A stretch of 64,000 nt of DNA from assembly GCF_900094575.1 (NCBI RefSeq), contig NZ_FMAE01000001.1, positions 744,001-808,000 on the forward strand, in the 5' to 3' direction. Positions 53,784 through 62,409 of the stretch are shown one piece after another (the first letter of the stretch is position 1; each line of letters begins with the position of its first letter). The notes below the pieces were generated by a model that worked only from the letters and a program-made list of their open reading frames with translations, ran no database searches and was not told the origin of the DNA. This DNA is from Bradyrhizobium yuanmingense (GTDB lineage Bacteria; Pseudomonadota; Alphaproteobacteria; Rhizobiales; Xanthobacteraceae). The position numbers and the translations under genes are program-made.

Positions 53784-55004
53784 ATGGAATCGCTGATCAC
53801 TGCCGCTGCGCGCGCGTTAGAGGCCGGCGATCCGCTCGGCGCCTTGAACCGCGTCGCGCTGCGCAACGATGCGCCGTCGCTGGCGCTGCGCGGCATCGCG
53901 ATGGCGCAGCTCGGCGATCTCGCCAAGGCCAAGTCGCTACTGCGCACCGCCGCGCGCGCCTTCGGTCCGCGCGAGGCGGTGGCACGCGCAAGATGCCTGG
54001 TGGCCGAAGCCGAGATCGCGCTGGTCTCACGCGATCTGAACTGGCCGGTGAAGACGCTCGCGGCGGCACGCGCGACGCTCGAACAGCACGGCGATCTCGT
54101 CAATGCCGCCCATGCAGGCCATGTCGAGGCCCGCCGCCTGCTTCTGGTCGGGCGCCTCGACGAGGCCGAGCGCACCCTCGCCGAAGTCCGTCCCGCCATG
54201 CTCCCGCCCGCGTCGCAGGTCGTCCGCGAGCTCGTGCTCGCCGGCATCGCCATCAGGCGGCTCAGAACGAACGACGCGCGCACAGCGCTCGGCCGCGCGG
54301 CTCACGCAGCGCGCCTTGCAGACATTCCGGCGCTCGTGGCCGAGGTCGACAGCGCGAGCCTGATCCTCGACACGCCGGCAGCGCGCCTGATCGCCCGCGG
54401 CAGCGAACATCCGCTGTTGCTGGGAGAGGTCGAACGTCTGGCGACCTCGACGGCGCTTGTCGTGGATACCTTCCATCACGTCGTGCGCAGGCAAGGCGTC
54501 GCGGTGTCGTTCGGAACGCGTCCCGTGCTGTTCGCGCTCGTGCGTCTCCTGGCCCAGGCATGGCCAGCGGATGTCTCGCGCGAGACGCTGATATCCGGCG
54601 CCTTTCAAGCCAGGCACGCCGACGAATCGCACCGCGCGCGCCTGCGCGTCGAGATCGGACGACTCCGCAGCAAGCTCGCGCCGCTGGCCGATATCAGCGC
54701 GACGAAGCAGGGCTTCGTGCTGGCGCCGCGGAAGACGCGCGACGTCCTCGTGCTGGCGCGGCCCGTTGAGGAGAAGCACGCCGCCGTCCTCGCCTTTCTT
54801 ACCGACGGCGAGCCATGGTCGAGCTCGGCGCTCGCGCTTGCGCTTCGCATCAGTCCGCGCACCGTGCAGCGCGCGCTCGAGGAGCTGGCGCGGTCGGGCA
54901 AGGTGCAGTCGTTCGGACACGGACGGGCGCGCCGCTGGATGACGCCGCCCGTTCCGGGTTTCCCGACAGGCTTGTTACTCCCCACGCCGCTCCTGAAGAC
55001 GTAG
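53784..55004 (+). CDS. Regulator with helical repeat, winged-helix and second helix-turn-helix regions
   Basis: A 406-residue protein. The N-terminal half (about 1-200) is helical, with TPR-like pairs (LGALNRVALRNDAPSLALRG). A middle part (about 240-320) looks like a response-regulator type winged helix (VSRETLISGAF, ARLRVEIGRLRSKLAPLADI, KQGFVLAPRK). The C-terminus (about 335-385) has a second helix-turn-helix (SSALALALRISPRTVQRALE). No receiver domain is present. It is divergent from the DUF899 gene, which is a likely target. Start chosen at ATG 53784; the frame opens at 53709. Confidence 0.75.
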   Translation: MESLITAAARALEAGDPLGALNRVALRNDAPSLALRGIAMAQLGDLAKAKSLLRTAARAFGPREAVARARCLVAEAEIALVSRDLNWPVKTLAAARATLEQHGDLVNAAHAGHVEARRLLLVGRLDEAERTLAEVRPAMLPPASQVVRELVLAGIAIRRLRTNDARTALGRAAHAARLADIPALVAEVDSASLILDTPAARLIARGSEHPLLLGEVERLATSTALVVDTFHHVVRRQGVAVSFGTRPVLFALVRLLAQAWPADVSRETLISGAFQARHADESHRARLRVEIGRLRSKLAPLADISATKQGFVLAPRKTRDVLVLARPVEEKHAAVLAFLTDGEPWSSSALALALRISPRTVQRALEELARSGKVQSFGHGRARRWMTPPVPGFPTGLLLPTPLLKT

Positions 55005-55033
55005 GATGGGCGCAAGCATGAGGGATCGAGCAC

Positions 55034-55672
55034 ATGAAACGTTCAGCCGCCGAGATCGTCACGGAGTATGGACCCTTTCCAGGCGTCGAGGCCGTGCATG
55101 GCGTCACCTATGACGGCACGCGCGTCTGGTTCGCTTCCGGCGACAAGTTGAACGCGCTCGATCCGGCCGACGGCAGGATCGCGCGCTCCATCGACGTCGC
55201 CGCGCATGCGGGAACGGCGTTCGACGGACGGCACCTGTTCCAGATCGCCGAGGACCGCATCCAGAAGATCGATGCGGCTTCGGGCAAGGTGCTCGGCACC
55301 ATTCCGGCGCCGGGCGGCGGCGGCGATTCCGGCCTCGCCTGGGCCGAGGGCTCGCTCTGGGTCGGGCAATATCGCGACCGCAAGATCCATCAGATCGATC
55401 CCGAAACGGGGAAGATCCTCCGCACCATCGAGAGCAAGCGCTTCGTGACCGGGGTGACCTGGGTGGACGGCGAGCTCTGGCACGGCACCTGGGAGAACGA
55501 ACAGAGCGATTTGCGTCGGATCGACCCGGAAACGGGACAAGTGATCGAGCAGATCGACATGCCCGCCGGCACGATCGTGTCAGGCCTGGAATCGGACGGC
55601 GGTGACCGCTTCTTCTGCGGCGGAGGCAATCGCGGCAAGGTGAGAGCGGTCCGGCGCCCGCGGCAAAGCTAG
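55034..55672 (+). CDS. Beta-propeller protein, glutamine cyclotransferase-like
   Basis: A 212-residue protein made of repeated strands of about 40 residues (GVTYDGTRVWFASGDKLNAL, GLAWAEGSLWVGQYRDRKIH, GVTWVDGELWHGTWENEQSD), as in YncE-like or glutamine cyclotransferase-like propellers. No signal peptide is visible. The stop codon TAG overlaps the start of a repeat element, and the product seems short by one blade, so the 3' end may have been cut by that insertion. It follows the regulator gene after 29 bases. Confidence 0.72.
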   Translation: MKRSAAEIVTEYGPFPGVEAVHGVTYDGTRVWFASGDKLNALDPADGRIARSIDVAAHAGTAFDGRHLFQIAEDRIQKIDAASGKVLGTIPAPGGGGDSGLAWAEGSLWVGQYRDRKIHQIDPETGKILRTIESKRFVTGVTWVDGELWHGTWENEQSDLRRIDPETGQVIEQIDMPAGTIVSGLESDGGDRFFCGGGNRGKVRAVRRPRQS

Positions 55673-55773
55673 AGCATGATCCGGAAAAGTGCGAAGCGGT
55701 TTTCCGAAAAGATCATGCTCAAACAACAACCTAAAGCGCGATGACGATTCATCCTAATCGCATCGCGCTTTAG
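55672..55773. repeat. Two-part palindromic repeat (GAGCATGATCCGGAAAA type)
   Basis: Part one (55672-55720) has arms GAGCATGATC and GATCATGCTC and an inner GGAAAA/TTTTCC pairing. Part two (55734-55773) has arms AAAGCGCGATG and CATCGCGCTTT. This two-hairpin arrangement is a well-known intergenic repeat in Bradyrhizobium and relatives. Its first base is the last base of the upstream stop codon. Confidence 0.88.
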
Positions 55774-55913
55774 TCCTTGGGTCTGGCGTGACGGCACGCC
55801 GACGGCGCGTTCACAATCCATAACCTGTTCGCCCCAATTCCACCCAACGGGTGCGCTCTAGCGCCCTCCTCGCCCGCCCTGTAGAATCCCCGTCGGGGCG
55901 ACTTGGGGGATTG

Positions 55914-57482
55914 ATGCGTCTGACGTGGAATCTGAAGACTATCCTGATCGGTGTCGCGGTGCTCGCGGCGTCGTTCTTCATCAGCCTGAAGGCGATGGAC
56001 TTGCTGGCGCCGCGCGCGACGAATTCGGCGCCGCCGGTCGCACAGCTGCCGCCGCTGCCGCCGGCTTCGAAGAGCTCCATCGTGATCGCGCCGGTCGCCA
56101 TCGCGCTGTCGGCGATCCGCGAGCAGGCCGAGAGGGCCGCGCCGCGCAATTTCGCCGGCAAGGCCGACAACCCGATCTCGCAGATCCTGGAGAATGCCGA
56201 TATCGGCTGGTCCGCCGTCCGGGGCCCGATGGCGGCAGCCGGCGACAAGGACGTGCTGACGATCTCGACCCCGCTCACCGGCAAGCTCAACGTGACCGGC
56301 TCTCTGTCGTCGAAGGCCACAGGCGCGCTCGGCGATGCGCTTGGCAGCGTGCTCGGCGGCGACGCCGCGAAGCGGATCGGCGCGGTCAACATCAAGAACC
56401 TGAACGCGAGCGCGGAGATCAAGGGCAACGTCGTCGTCACCTCGCGCCCGAAGCTCGCCGCCGCCTGGTATCTGGAGCCCAATCTCGGCGCCCAGGTCAA
56501 TCTCGGTGACACCAACCTCAACGTCGCCGGCGCCAAGGTCAACGTGCCCGCGCAGGTCAAGCCGCTGATCGACAAGACCGTCGGCGAGCAGATCAACGCC
56601 GTCTCCGAGCGCATCCGCAACGATCCCAGCCTGCGCGAGAATGCCAAGGCGCAATGGATCAAGGCCTGCCGCTCGATCCCGCTGCAAGGATCCAGCGCCT
56701 CGGCGGCGCTGCCGCCGCTCTGGCTCGAGATGAAGCCGGTGCGCGCGATCGCGGCGCAGCCGCGCGTCGATGCGCAGGCCGTGACCTTATTGCTCGGCCT
56801 CGAAGCCGAGACACGCGTGACCTCGACGCCGACCAAGCCGGACTGTCCGTTCCCCGACAAGATCTCGATCGTGCCGCCGACCGGCACAGGCGTGAGTATC
56901 GGCGTGCCGATCGACGTGCCTTTCACCGAGATCAACAAGCTGATCGCAGCGCAGATGGTCGGCCGCACCTATCCGGAGGACGGCTCCGGCCCGGTCGACG
57001 TCACCGTCAAGAGCGCCAACGTCATCCCGTCGGGCGACCAACTGCTGATCTCGCTTCTGGTGCGCGCCAAGGAGAAGAAGAGCTGGTTCGGCCTCGGCGC
57101 CGAGGCGAATGTGCACATCTGGGGCCGGCCGGTGCTCGACCAGGCGCAACAGACGCTGCGGCTCACCGACATCCAGCTCGCGCTGGAATCCGAGGCCGCG
57201 TTCGGCCTATTGGGTGCCGCCGCCCGCGCCGTCGTCCCGCAGATGCAGCAGGCGCTGCTGCAGAGGGCAACCCTGGATCTGAAGCCGATCGCCGCCAACG
57301 CCCGCGAGAAGATCGCCGCCGCGATCGCCGATTACCAGAAGAGCGAGGACGGCCTCAAGGTCGAGGCCAGGATCGACAGCCTCACTCTCGCCGACATCGC
57401 CTTCGATTCCAAGACCCTGCGCGTGGTCGCGGAAGCCGGCGGCTCGCTGAACGTATTCGTGACGAAGCTGTCGGGGATGTAG
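55914..57482 (+). CDS. DUF4403 family protein
   Basis: A 522-residue protein with one N-terminal membrane segment (about 6-28) and a long beta-rich periplasmic part, such as NVTGSLSSKATGAL and GVSIGVPIDVPFTEINKLIA. This agrees with the DUF4403 family, for which no function is established; the shape suggests a lipid-binding tubular fold, but that is inference. ATG 55914 has GGGGG 6 bases upstream and gives the membrane segment at the very start; the open frame begins at 55851. It is transcribed alone. Confidence 0.82.
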   Translation: MRLTWNLKTILIGVAVLAASFFISLKAMDLLAPRATNSAPPVAQLPPLPPASKSSIVIAPVAIALSAIREQAERAAPRNFAGKADNPISQILENADIGWSAVRGPMAAAGDKDVLTISTPLTGKLNVTGSLSSKATGALGDALGSVLGGDAAKRIGAVNIKNLNASAEIKGNVVVTSRPKLAAAWYLEPNLGAQVNLGDTNLNVAGAKVNVPAQVKPLIDKTVGEQINAVSERIRNDPSLRENAKAQWIKACRSIPLQGSSASAALPPLWLEMKPVRAIAAQPRVDAQAVTLLLGLEAETRVTSTPTKPDCPFPDKISIVPPTGTGVSIGVPIDVPFTEINKLIAAQMVGRTYPEDGSGPVDVTVKSANVIPSGDQLLISLLVRAKEKKSWFGLGAEANVHIWGRPVLDQAQQTLRLTDIQLALESEAAFGLLGAAARAVVPQMQQALLQRATLDLKPIAANAREKIAAAIADYQKSEDGLKVEARIDSLTLADIAFDSKTLRVVAEAGGSLNVFVTKLSGM

Positions 57483-57534
57483 CGCGTCCCTGCGCATCGC
57501 AGGGCCGTCGCATGTGAGAGCTCTTCCCTGCGGC

Positions 57535-57667
57535 CATCCTTCGAGACGCCCGCTTGGGCGGGCTCCTCAGGATGAGGGCGGAGTGCGCGGCAGCTGTTGC
57601 AACGAGCACGGACGCCGATGAGCCTCATCCTGAGGAGGCGCGCAAGCGCCGTCTCGAAGGACGAGGC
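57535..57667. repeat. REPIN-like inverted repeat pair, copy C
   Basis: A 133-base copy in the 330-base gap between the DUF4403 gene and the ABC transporter operon, from CATCCTTCGAGACGCCCGCT to CGTCTCGAAGGACGAGG. The right inner hairpin differs from the other copies (GGCGCGCAAGCGCC instead of GACCGCGAAGCGGTC), yet stays palindromic, so pairing has been conserved. Nothing else is visible in the gap. Confidence 0.87.
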
Positions 57668-57812
57668 GTGCGTGCAGGCGCCGCCACCCGTCAGAGGCGG
57701 TTGTCCCGCCACTCGCCGGACCCGCACAATTCCTCGTCGCTTGCGCCGCTGGCATTCTCGCTGCAGGATGCTAATCTCGCACGCGCATTGTAGGGGACAA
57801 CGCGAGGACAAC

Positions 57813-58922
57813 ATGGAAGCCGGCATGGTCACGCCTGCGCCGGCGCTGGTGCGTTTTTCCGGCATTCAAAAGACCTATGATGGCGAGCATCTCGTGGTGA
57901 AGAACCTCGACCTCGACATCAGGAAGGGCGAATTCATCACCCTGCTCGGCCCGTCCGGATCGGGCAAGACGACCACGCTGATGATGCTGGCCGGCTTCGA
58001 GGTGCCGACCCATGGCGAGATCTACCTCAGCGAGCGGCCGATCAAGAACGTGCCGCCGCACAGGCGCGACATCGGCATGGTGTTCCAGAACTACGCGCTG
58101 TTTCCGCACCTGACGATCGCGGAAAACATCGCCTTCCCGCTCTCGGTTCGCAAGTCGAGCAAGGCGGAGACGCAAGAGCGCGTCAGCGCGGCGCTGCGCA
58201 TGATCAAGATGGAAACTTTTGCGCACCGGCGGCCCGGGCAATTGTCCGGCGGTCAGCAGCAACGCGTGGCGCTGGCCCGCGCGCTGGTGTTCAATCCGCA
58301 GCTCGTGCTGATGGACGAGCCCCTGGGCGCACTGGACAAGCGGCTGCGGGAGCAGATGCAGCTGGAGATCAAGCAGCTGCACGAGACGATGGGCATCACG
58401 ATCGTCTATGTCACCCACGACCAGAGCGAAGCGCTCACGATGTCGGACCGCATCGCCGTATTCAACGACGGCATCGTGCAACAGATCGACCGCCCCGACG
58501 CGCTGTATGAGCATCCCGTGAACAGCTTCGTCGCCCACTTCATCGGTGAGAACAATGTGCTCGCCGGCACCGTGGAAACCGTGGAGAGGGATTATTGCCG
58601 CGTCGCGCTGGCCGGTGGCAGCACAGTCGCCGCACGGGCGGTCAACGTGTCAGGCGCAGGCGCATCGACCTCTCTGTCGGTGCGGCCGGAGCGTGTCGCA
58701 ATAATTCCCAATGGCAATTCCAGTGAGGGACCGAACCGGCTGCCGGCAAAAGTGCAGAACACCATCTATCTCGGCGACCACGCGCTGGCCGTGCTAGATG
58801 TGGCCGGCAACGCCGAGTTCATGGTCAAGCTTCAGCCGGGAGCGCATCACGGCCTAAGACCTGGCGAAAGCGTGTTCATCACCTTCCGCCCGGAAGACTG
58901 CCTCGCCCTCGATCCCGTCTGA
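57813..58922 (+). CDS. Polyamine-type ABC transporter ATPase (PotA-like)
   Basis: A 369-residue ATPase. Walker A is GPSGSGKTT (about 48-56), followed by the Q-loop GMVFQNYALFPH, signature LSGGQQQRVALARAL, Walker B LVLMDEPLGALD and H-loop VTHDQSEALTMSD. The C-terminal part (about 250-365) is a TOBE-type regulatory domain. It leads an operon with a binding protein and two permeases. Polyamine or a related small cation is the probable substrate by family. Start ATG 57813 has GAGGA upstream. Confidence 0.93.
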   Translation: MEAGMVTPAPALVRFSGIQKTYDGEHLVVKNLDLDIRKGEFITLLGPSGSGKTTTLMMLAGFEVPTHGEIYLSERPIKNVPPHRRDIGMVFQNYALFPHLTIAENIAFPLSVRKSSKAETQERVSAALRMIKMETFAHRRPGQLSGGQQQRVALARALVFNPQLVLMDEPLGALDKRLREQMQLEIKQLHETMGITIVYVTHDQSEALTMSDRIAVFNDGIVQQIDRPDALYEHPVNSFVAHFIGENNVLAGTVETVERDYCRVALAGGSTVAARAVNVSGAGASTSLSVRPERVAIIPNGNSSEGPNRLPAKVQNTIYLGDHALAVLDVAGNAEFMVKLQPGAHHGLRPGESVFITFRPEDCLALDPV

Positions 58923-58987
58923 TCTGCCGGCGACGAAACTGAAACAATCAATGTCAACGCAACTCACATGAAGAAGGAACGAAGACC

Positions 58988-60037
58988 ATGCTGAAGCGCA
59001 AGATTGCTCTGGGTTTCGCCGCGGCATTGGGCGCCGGTGTCGCGCTGACCAATGTCGCAGAAGCGCGTGACCTCACTGTCGTCTCGTGGGGCGGCGCGTA
59101 TCAGGAGGCCCAGAAGAAGGTCTATTTCGAGCCGTTCAAGAAAGCATCCGGCATCGCGATGAACGACGAATCCTGGGACGGCGGCGTCGGCGTGCTGCGC
59201 GCCAAGGTGCAGGGAGGCGCCGCCACCTGGGACGTCGTCCAGGTCGAGAGCGATGAGCTCGCGGTCGGCTGCGAGGAAGGCCTGTTCGAGAAACTGGACT
59301 ATTCCAAGATCGGCGGAGAGGCCGCCTACATCCCGCCGTCGGTCAATCCTTGCGGGGTCGGCGCCATCCTCTACGATTTCGTCCTCGGCTACGACAAGGA
59401 CAAGCTGAAGGAGGCCCCGAAAGGCTGGGCCGACTTCTTCGACACCAAGAAGATTCCGGGCAAGCGCGCGCTGCGCCAGGGCCCGAAGACCACGCTGGAG
59501 ATCGCCCTCATGGCCGACGGCGTCGCACCGAAGGACGTCTACAAGGTGCTGGCGACCGACGAAGGCATCGAGCGCGCCTTCAAGAAGCTCGACACTATCA
59601 AGGGCGACCTTGTCTGGTGGAAGGCCGGCGCGCAGCCGCCGCAATTGCTCGCCTCCGGCGAGGTGGCGATGACCTCGGTCTACAATGGCCGCATCGACAC
59701 CGCGAACAAGAACGAGAAGAAGAACTTCGGCATGGTGTGGGACGGCGCGCTCTTCACCCTCGACAGCTGGGTCATCCTGAAGGGGAGCCCGAACAAGGAT
59801 GCGGCCTACAAGTTCCTGGACTTCGTCGGAAAGGCGGAGAACCAGTCCAAGCTGTCGGAGAACATTGCCTATGGCACTTCGAACAAGGATGCCGCCGGCC
59901 GGCTCGCGCCCGCCGTCCTGAAGGACCTGCCGACGGCGCCTGATAACATCAAGAACGCGGTCGAGATCAACGTGGCCTTCTGGCTCGAGAACATCGACCG
60001 CCTGACCGAGCGCTTCAACAAATGGGCCGCGAAATAG
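58988..60037 (+). CDS. Periplasmic binding protein, PotD-like
   Basis: A 349-residue binding protein. The signal peptide ends at about residue 27 (NVAEA), and the mature part starts RDLTVVSWGGAYQEAQKKVY. Extracytoplasmic solute-binding family 1 of the spermidine/putrescine type. Features include TWDVVQVESDELAVGCEEGL and NAVEINVAFWLENIDRLTER. The first Asp/Trp-rich part should form the ligand site, but exact substrate is not settled. It follows the ATPase gene by 65 bases, and REPIN copy D separates it from the permeases. Confidence 0.92.
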   Translation: MLKRKIALGFAAALGAGVALTNVAEARDLTVVSWGGAYQEAQKKVYFEPFKKASGIAMNDESWDGGVGVLRAKVQGGAATWDVVQVESDELAVGCEEGLFEKLDYSKIGGEAAYIPPSVNPCGVGAILYDFVLGYDKDKLKEAPKGWADFFDTKKIPGKRALRQGPKTTLEIALMADGVAPKDVYKVLATDEGIERAFKKLDTIKGDLVWWKAGAQPPQLLASGEVAMTSVYNGRIDTANKNEKKNFGMVWDGALFTLDSWVILKGSPNKDAAYKFLDFVGKAENQSKLSENIAYGTSNKDAAGRLAPAVLKDLPTAPDNIKNAVEINVAFWLENIDRLTERFNKWAAK

Positions 60038-60079
60038 CGGGAGCAGCTAGAGGTGCGCGCGGACAACTCGCCCGTGGCG

Positions 60080-60213
60080 CATCCTTCGAGACGCCCGCCT
60101 ACGGCGGGCCCTCAGGATGAGGTCTGAGTCTGTGGCAGCGACGTTACTGGCACCAATGTCAATGAGCCTCATCCTGAGGAGACCGCGAAGCGGTCGTCTC
60201 GAAGGACGAGGCG
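60080..60213. repeat. REPIN-like inverted repeat pair, copy D
   Basis: A 134-base copy located between the binding protein gene and the first permease gene of one operon. It runs from CATCCTTCGAGACGCCCGCC to CGTCTCGAAGGACGAGG and in sequence is close to copies A and B. Confidence 0.88.
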
Positions 60214-60244
60214 CTTGCTCAGGCTGCTCCAAGAGGCTTTCTCC

Positions 60245-61507
60245 ATGACAGCAGCGCCCGCGCTCGGCGCCGATAACAAGACTGAGGTGCCGCTCAAACG
60301 CCGATTGAGGCGTGCGGAGCGGACACGCCAGGTCAAGGCATTGGCGCTGGTCCTGCCGCTTCTGCTGTTTCTGCTCTTCACCTTCGCAGGTCCCATCGCC
60401 GGCATGCTGTGGCGCTCGGTCGAGGACTGGGAGGTGCGTCAGGTCCTGCCGCAAACGGTCGCTGCTCTTGCCAGTTGGGACGGCAAGGACTTGCCGGATG
60501 AAAACGCCTATGCGGCGCTTGCAAGCGACATCCTGGCGGCGCGCGCCGCCGGCACCCTTGCGATTGCGGCCAAACGGCTCAACTACGCGCTGAACGGCTT
60601 CCGCACGATCCTGACCAGCACAGGACGCAATCTGAAGGCGGTGCCTGAGCCCGGTACGGCCAGGGAGACGCTGGGCAGGATCAACCCCGCCTGGCGCGAA
60701 CGCGCCACCTGGACCACGATCAAGGACGCCGGCGGCCCGATCACCGGCTTCTACCTGCTCGCCGCGCTCGACCTGACGCGAAACGCCGACGGCGCGATCG
60801 TCGCCGCACCACCGGATCAGGCCATCTACCGCGACATTTTCCTCCGCACCTTCCTCATCAGCCTCGCTGTCACGGCCCTCTGCCTGATTCTCGGCTTTCC
60901 GGTCGCCTACCTCCTGGCGACGCTGCCGCCCGGCCGGTCGAACCTCTTGATGATCTTCGTGCTGCTGCCGTTCTGGACGTCGCTCCTGGTTCGCACCGGC
61001 GCCTGGATCGTCCTGTTGCAGAGCAAGGGCGTCGTGAACGATAGTCTGCTCTGGCTCGGCATCATCGACGCACCCTTGCGCCTGATCTACAACCGCTTCG
61101 GCGTCTGCGTTGCCATGACCCACGTTCTGCTGCCGTTCATGATCCTGCCGCTCTACAGCAGCATGAAGGCGATCTCGCCCGCCTACATGCGTGCCGCCGC
61201 TTCGCTCGGTGCACCGCCCCTCACCGCCTTCCTACGGATCTACCTTCCGCAGACCCTGCCCGGCATCGGCGCCGGAAGCCTGCTCGTCTTCATCCTGGCG
61301 CTCGGCTACTATATCACGCCGGCCCTGGTCGGCGGCGCCGCCGACCAGATGATCAGCTATTTCATCGCCCTCTACACGACCGAGACGGCGAATTGGGGCC
61401 TTGCGTCGGCGTTGGGCGCGGTGCTGCTGCTGGCCACCGTTCTGCTCGCTCTCGTCTACGGCAAGCTGGTGCAGAGCCAGCAGGTCACGGGAGGCATGAA
61501 GAATTGA
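60245..61507 (+). CDS. Polyamine-type ABC transporter permease (PotB-like), long form
   Basis: A 420-residue inner membrane permease. The first membrane segment is at about 28-50; an extra hydrophilic part of roughly 145 residues (about 55-200) follows before the usual five segments. The permease loop EAA-like region is SPAYMRAAASLGAPPLTAFLR at about 312-332. Usual PotB is about 280 residues, so the inserted periplasmic loop is the odd part; similar long forms exist in Rhizobiales. It overlaps the next permease gene by 4 bases. Confidence 0.9.
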   Translation: MTAAPALGADNKTEVPLKRRLRRAERTRQVKALALVLPLLLFLLFTFAGPIAGMLWRSVEDWEVRQVLPQTVAALASWDGKDLPDENAYAALASDILAARAAGTLAIAAKRLNYALNGFRTILTSTGRNLKAVPEPGTARETLGRINPAWRERATWTTIKDAGGPITGFYLLAALDLTRNADGAIVAAPPDQAIYRDIFLRTFLISLAVTALCLILGFPVAYLLATLPPGRSNLLMIFVLLPFWTSLLVRTGAWIVLLQSKGVVNDSLLWLGIIDAPLRLIYNRFGVCVAMTHVLLPFMILPLYSSMKAISPAYMRAAASLGAPPLTAFLRIYLPQTLPGIGAGSLLVFILALGYYITPALVGGAADQMISYFIALYTTETANWGLASALGAVLLLATVLLALVYGKLVQSQQVTGGMKN

Positions 61508-62330
61508 CCGACAACTCCTTGCGCACGCCCAGCCAGCGCATCGCGTGGACCGCGACCATCGTTGTCTCCACCCTCGTGTTCATCTTCCTGATCGCGCCGA
61601 TCCTGGCGATCATGCCGCTGTCGTTCAGTTCTGGCTCGTACCTCACCTATCCGCTGCCGGGCCTTTCCTTGCGCTGGTACGACGACTTCATCAATTCGCC
61701 GCGATGGATGAACTCGCTCAAGAACAGCATGATCATCGGCATCGCCTCGACGCTGTTGTCCATGGTGCTCGGCACGCTGGCGGCGCTCGGGCTGGCGCAG
61801 TGGAAGAGCCGGTTCAAGCCGCTCGTGCTGGCCTTCGTGCTGTCGCCGGTGGTGGTGCCCGGGGTCATCACCGCGGTCGGCCTGTACTTCTTCTTCGCGC
61901 CGATCGGGCTGACCGGCAGCTCTCTCGGCCTGATCCTGGCTCACACCGCGCTGGCGACGCCCTTCGTAGTGATCACGGTCGGGGCGACGCTGCAGAGCTT
62001 TGACACCAACCTGGCACGCGCCGCCGCCTCGCTCGGCGCCTCGCCAATCTACGCGTTCCGTCGCGTGATCCTGCCGCTGATCCTGCCGGGTCTGGCATCA
62101 GGCGCGCTGTTCGCGTTACAACCAGCTTCGACGAGGTGGTGATCGTGCTGTTCATGGCGGGCCCCGAGCAGCGCACCCTGCCGCGCGAGATGTTCAGCGG
62201 CATCCGCGAGAACATCAGCCCGACCATCACGGCAGCGGCGGTGATCTTGACGACCGTCTCGGTCATCTTGCTCGCCACCCTGGAGGCCCTGCGCCGGCGC
62301 AACGAACGGCTGAAGGGCAGCGGGCGTTGA
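61504..62330 (+). pseudogene. Polyamine-type ABC transporter permease (PotC-like), frameshifted
   Basis: Starts at TTG 61504, overlapping the PotB-like stop (TTGA). Five membrane segments and the loop ARAAASLGASPIYAFRR are normal. At 62116-62118 the frame is lost: it reads TTA CAA CCA and stops at 62142. Insertion of one C after 62117 gives GALFAFTTSFDEVVIVLF, the expected continuation, which then runs to a normal end at 62330. The intact product would be 275 residues. Either a recent one-base deletion or a sequence error. Confidence 0.9.
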
Positions 62331-62356
62331 GGACGCAGGAGGTCGAAGACACGACA

Positions 62357-62382
62357 GCGCGCCCGGTGAAAACCAGGCGCGC
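62357..62382. terminator. Possible bidirectional terminator hairpin
   Basis: A 7-base stem GCGCGCC with GGCGCGC, loop of 12 bases. It lies between two convergent genes (PotC-like and PRC-barrel). The following T-rich part (TTCGTTC) is weak, so the call is tentative. Confidence 0.35.
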
Positions 62383-62409
62383 TTCGTTCAGGCAGTTACG
62401 CGAGCCGCA

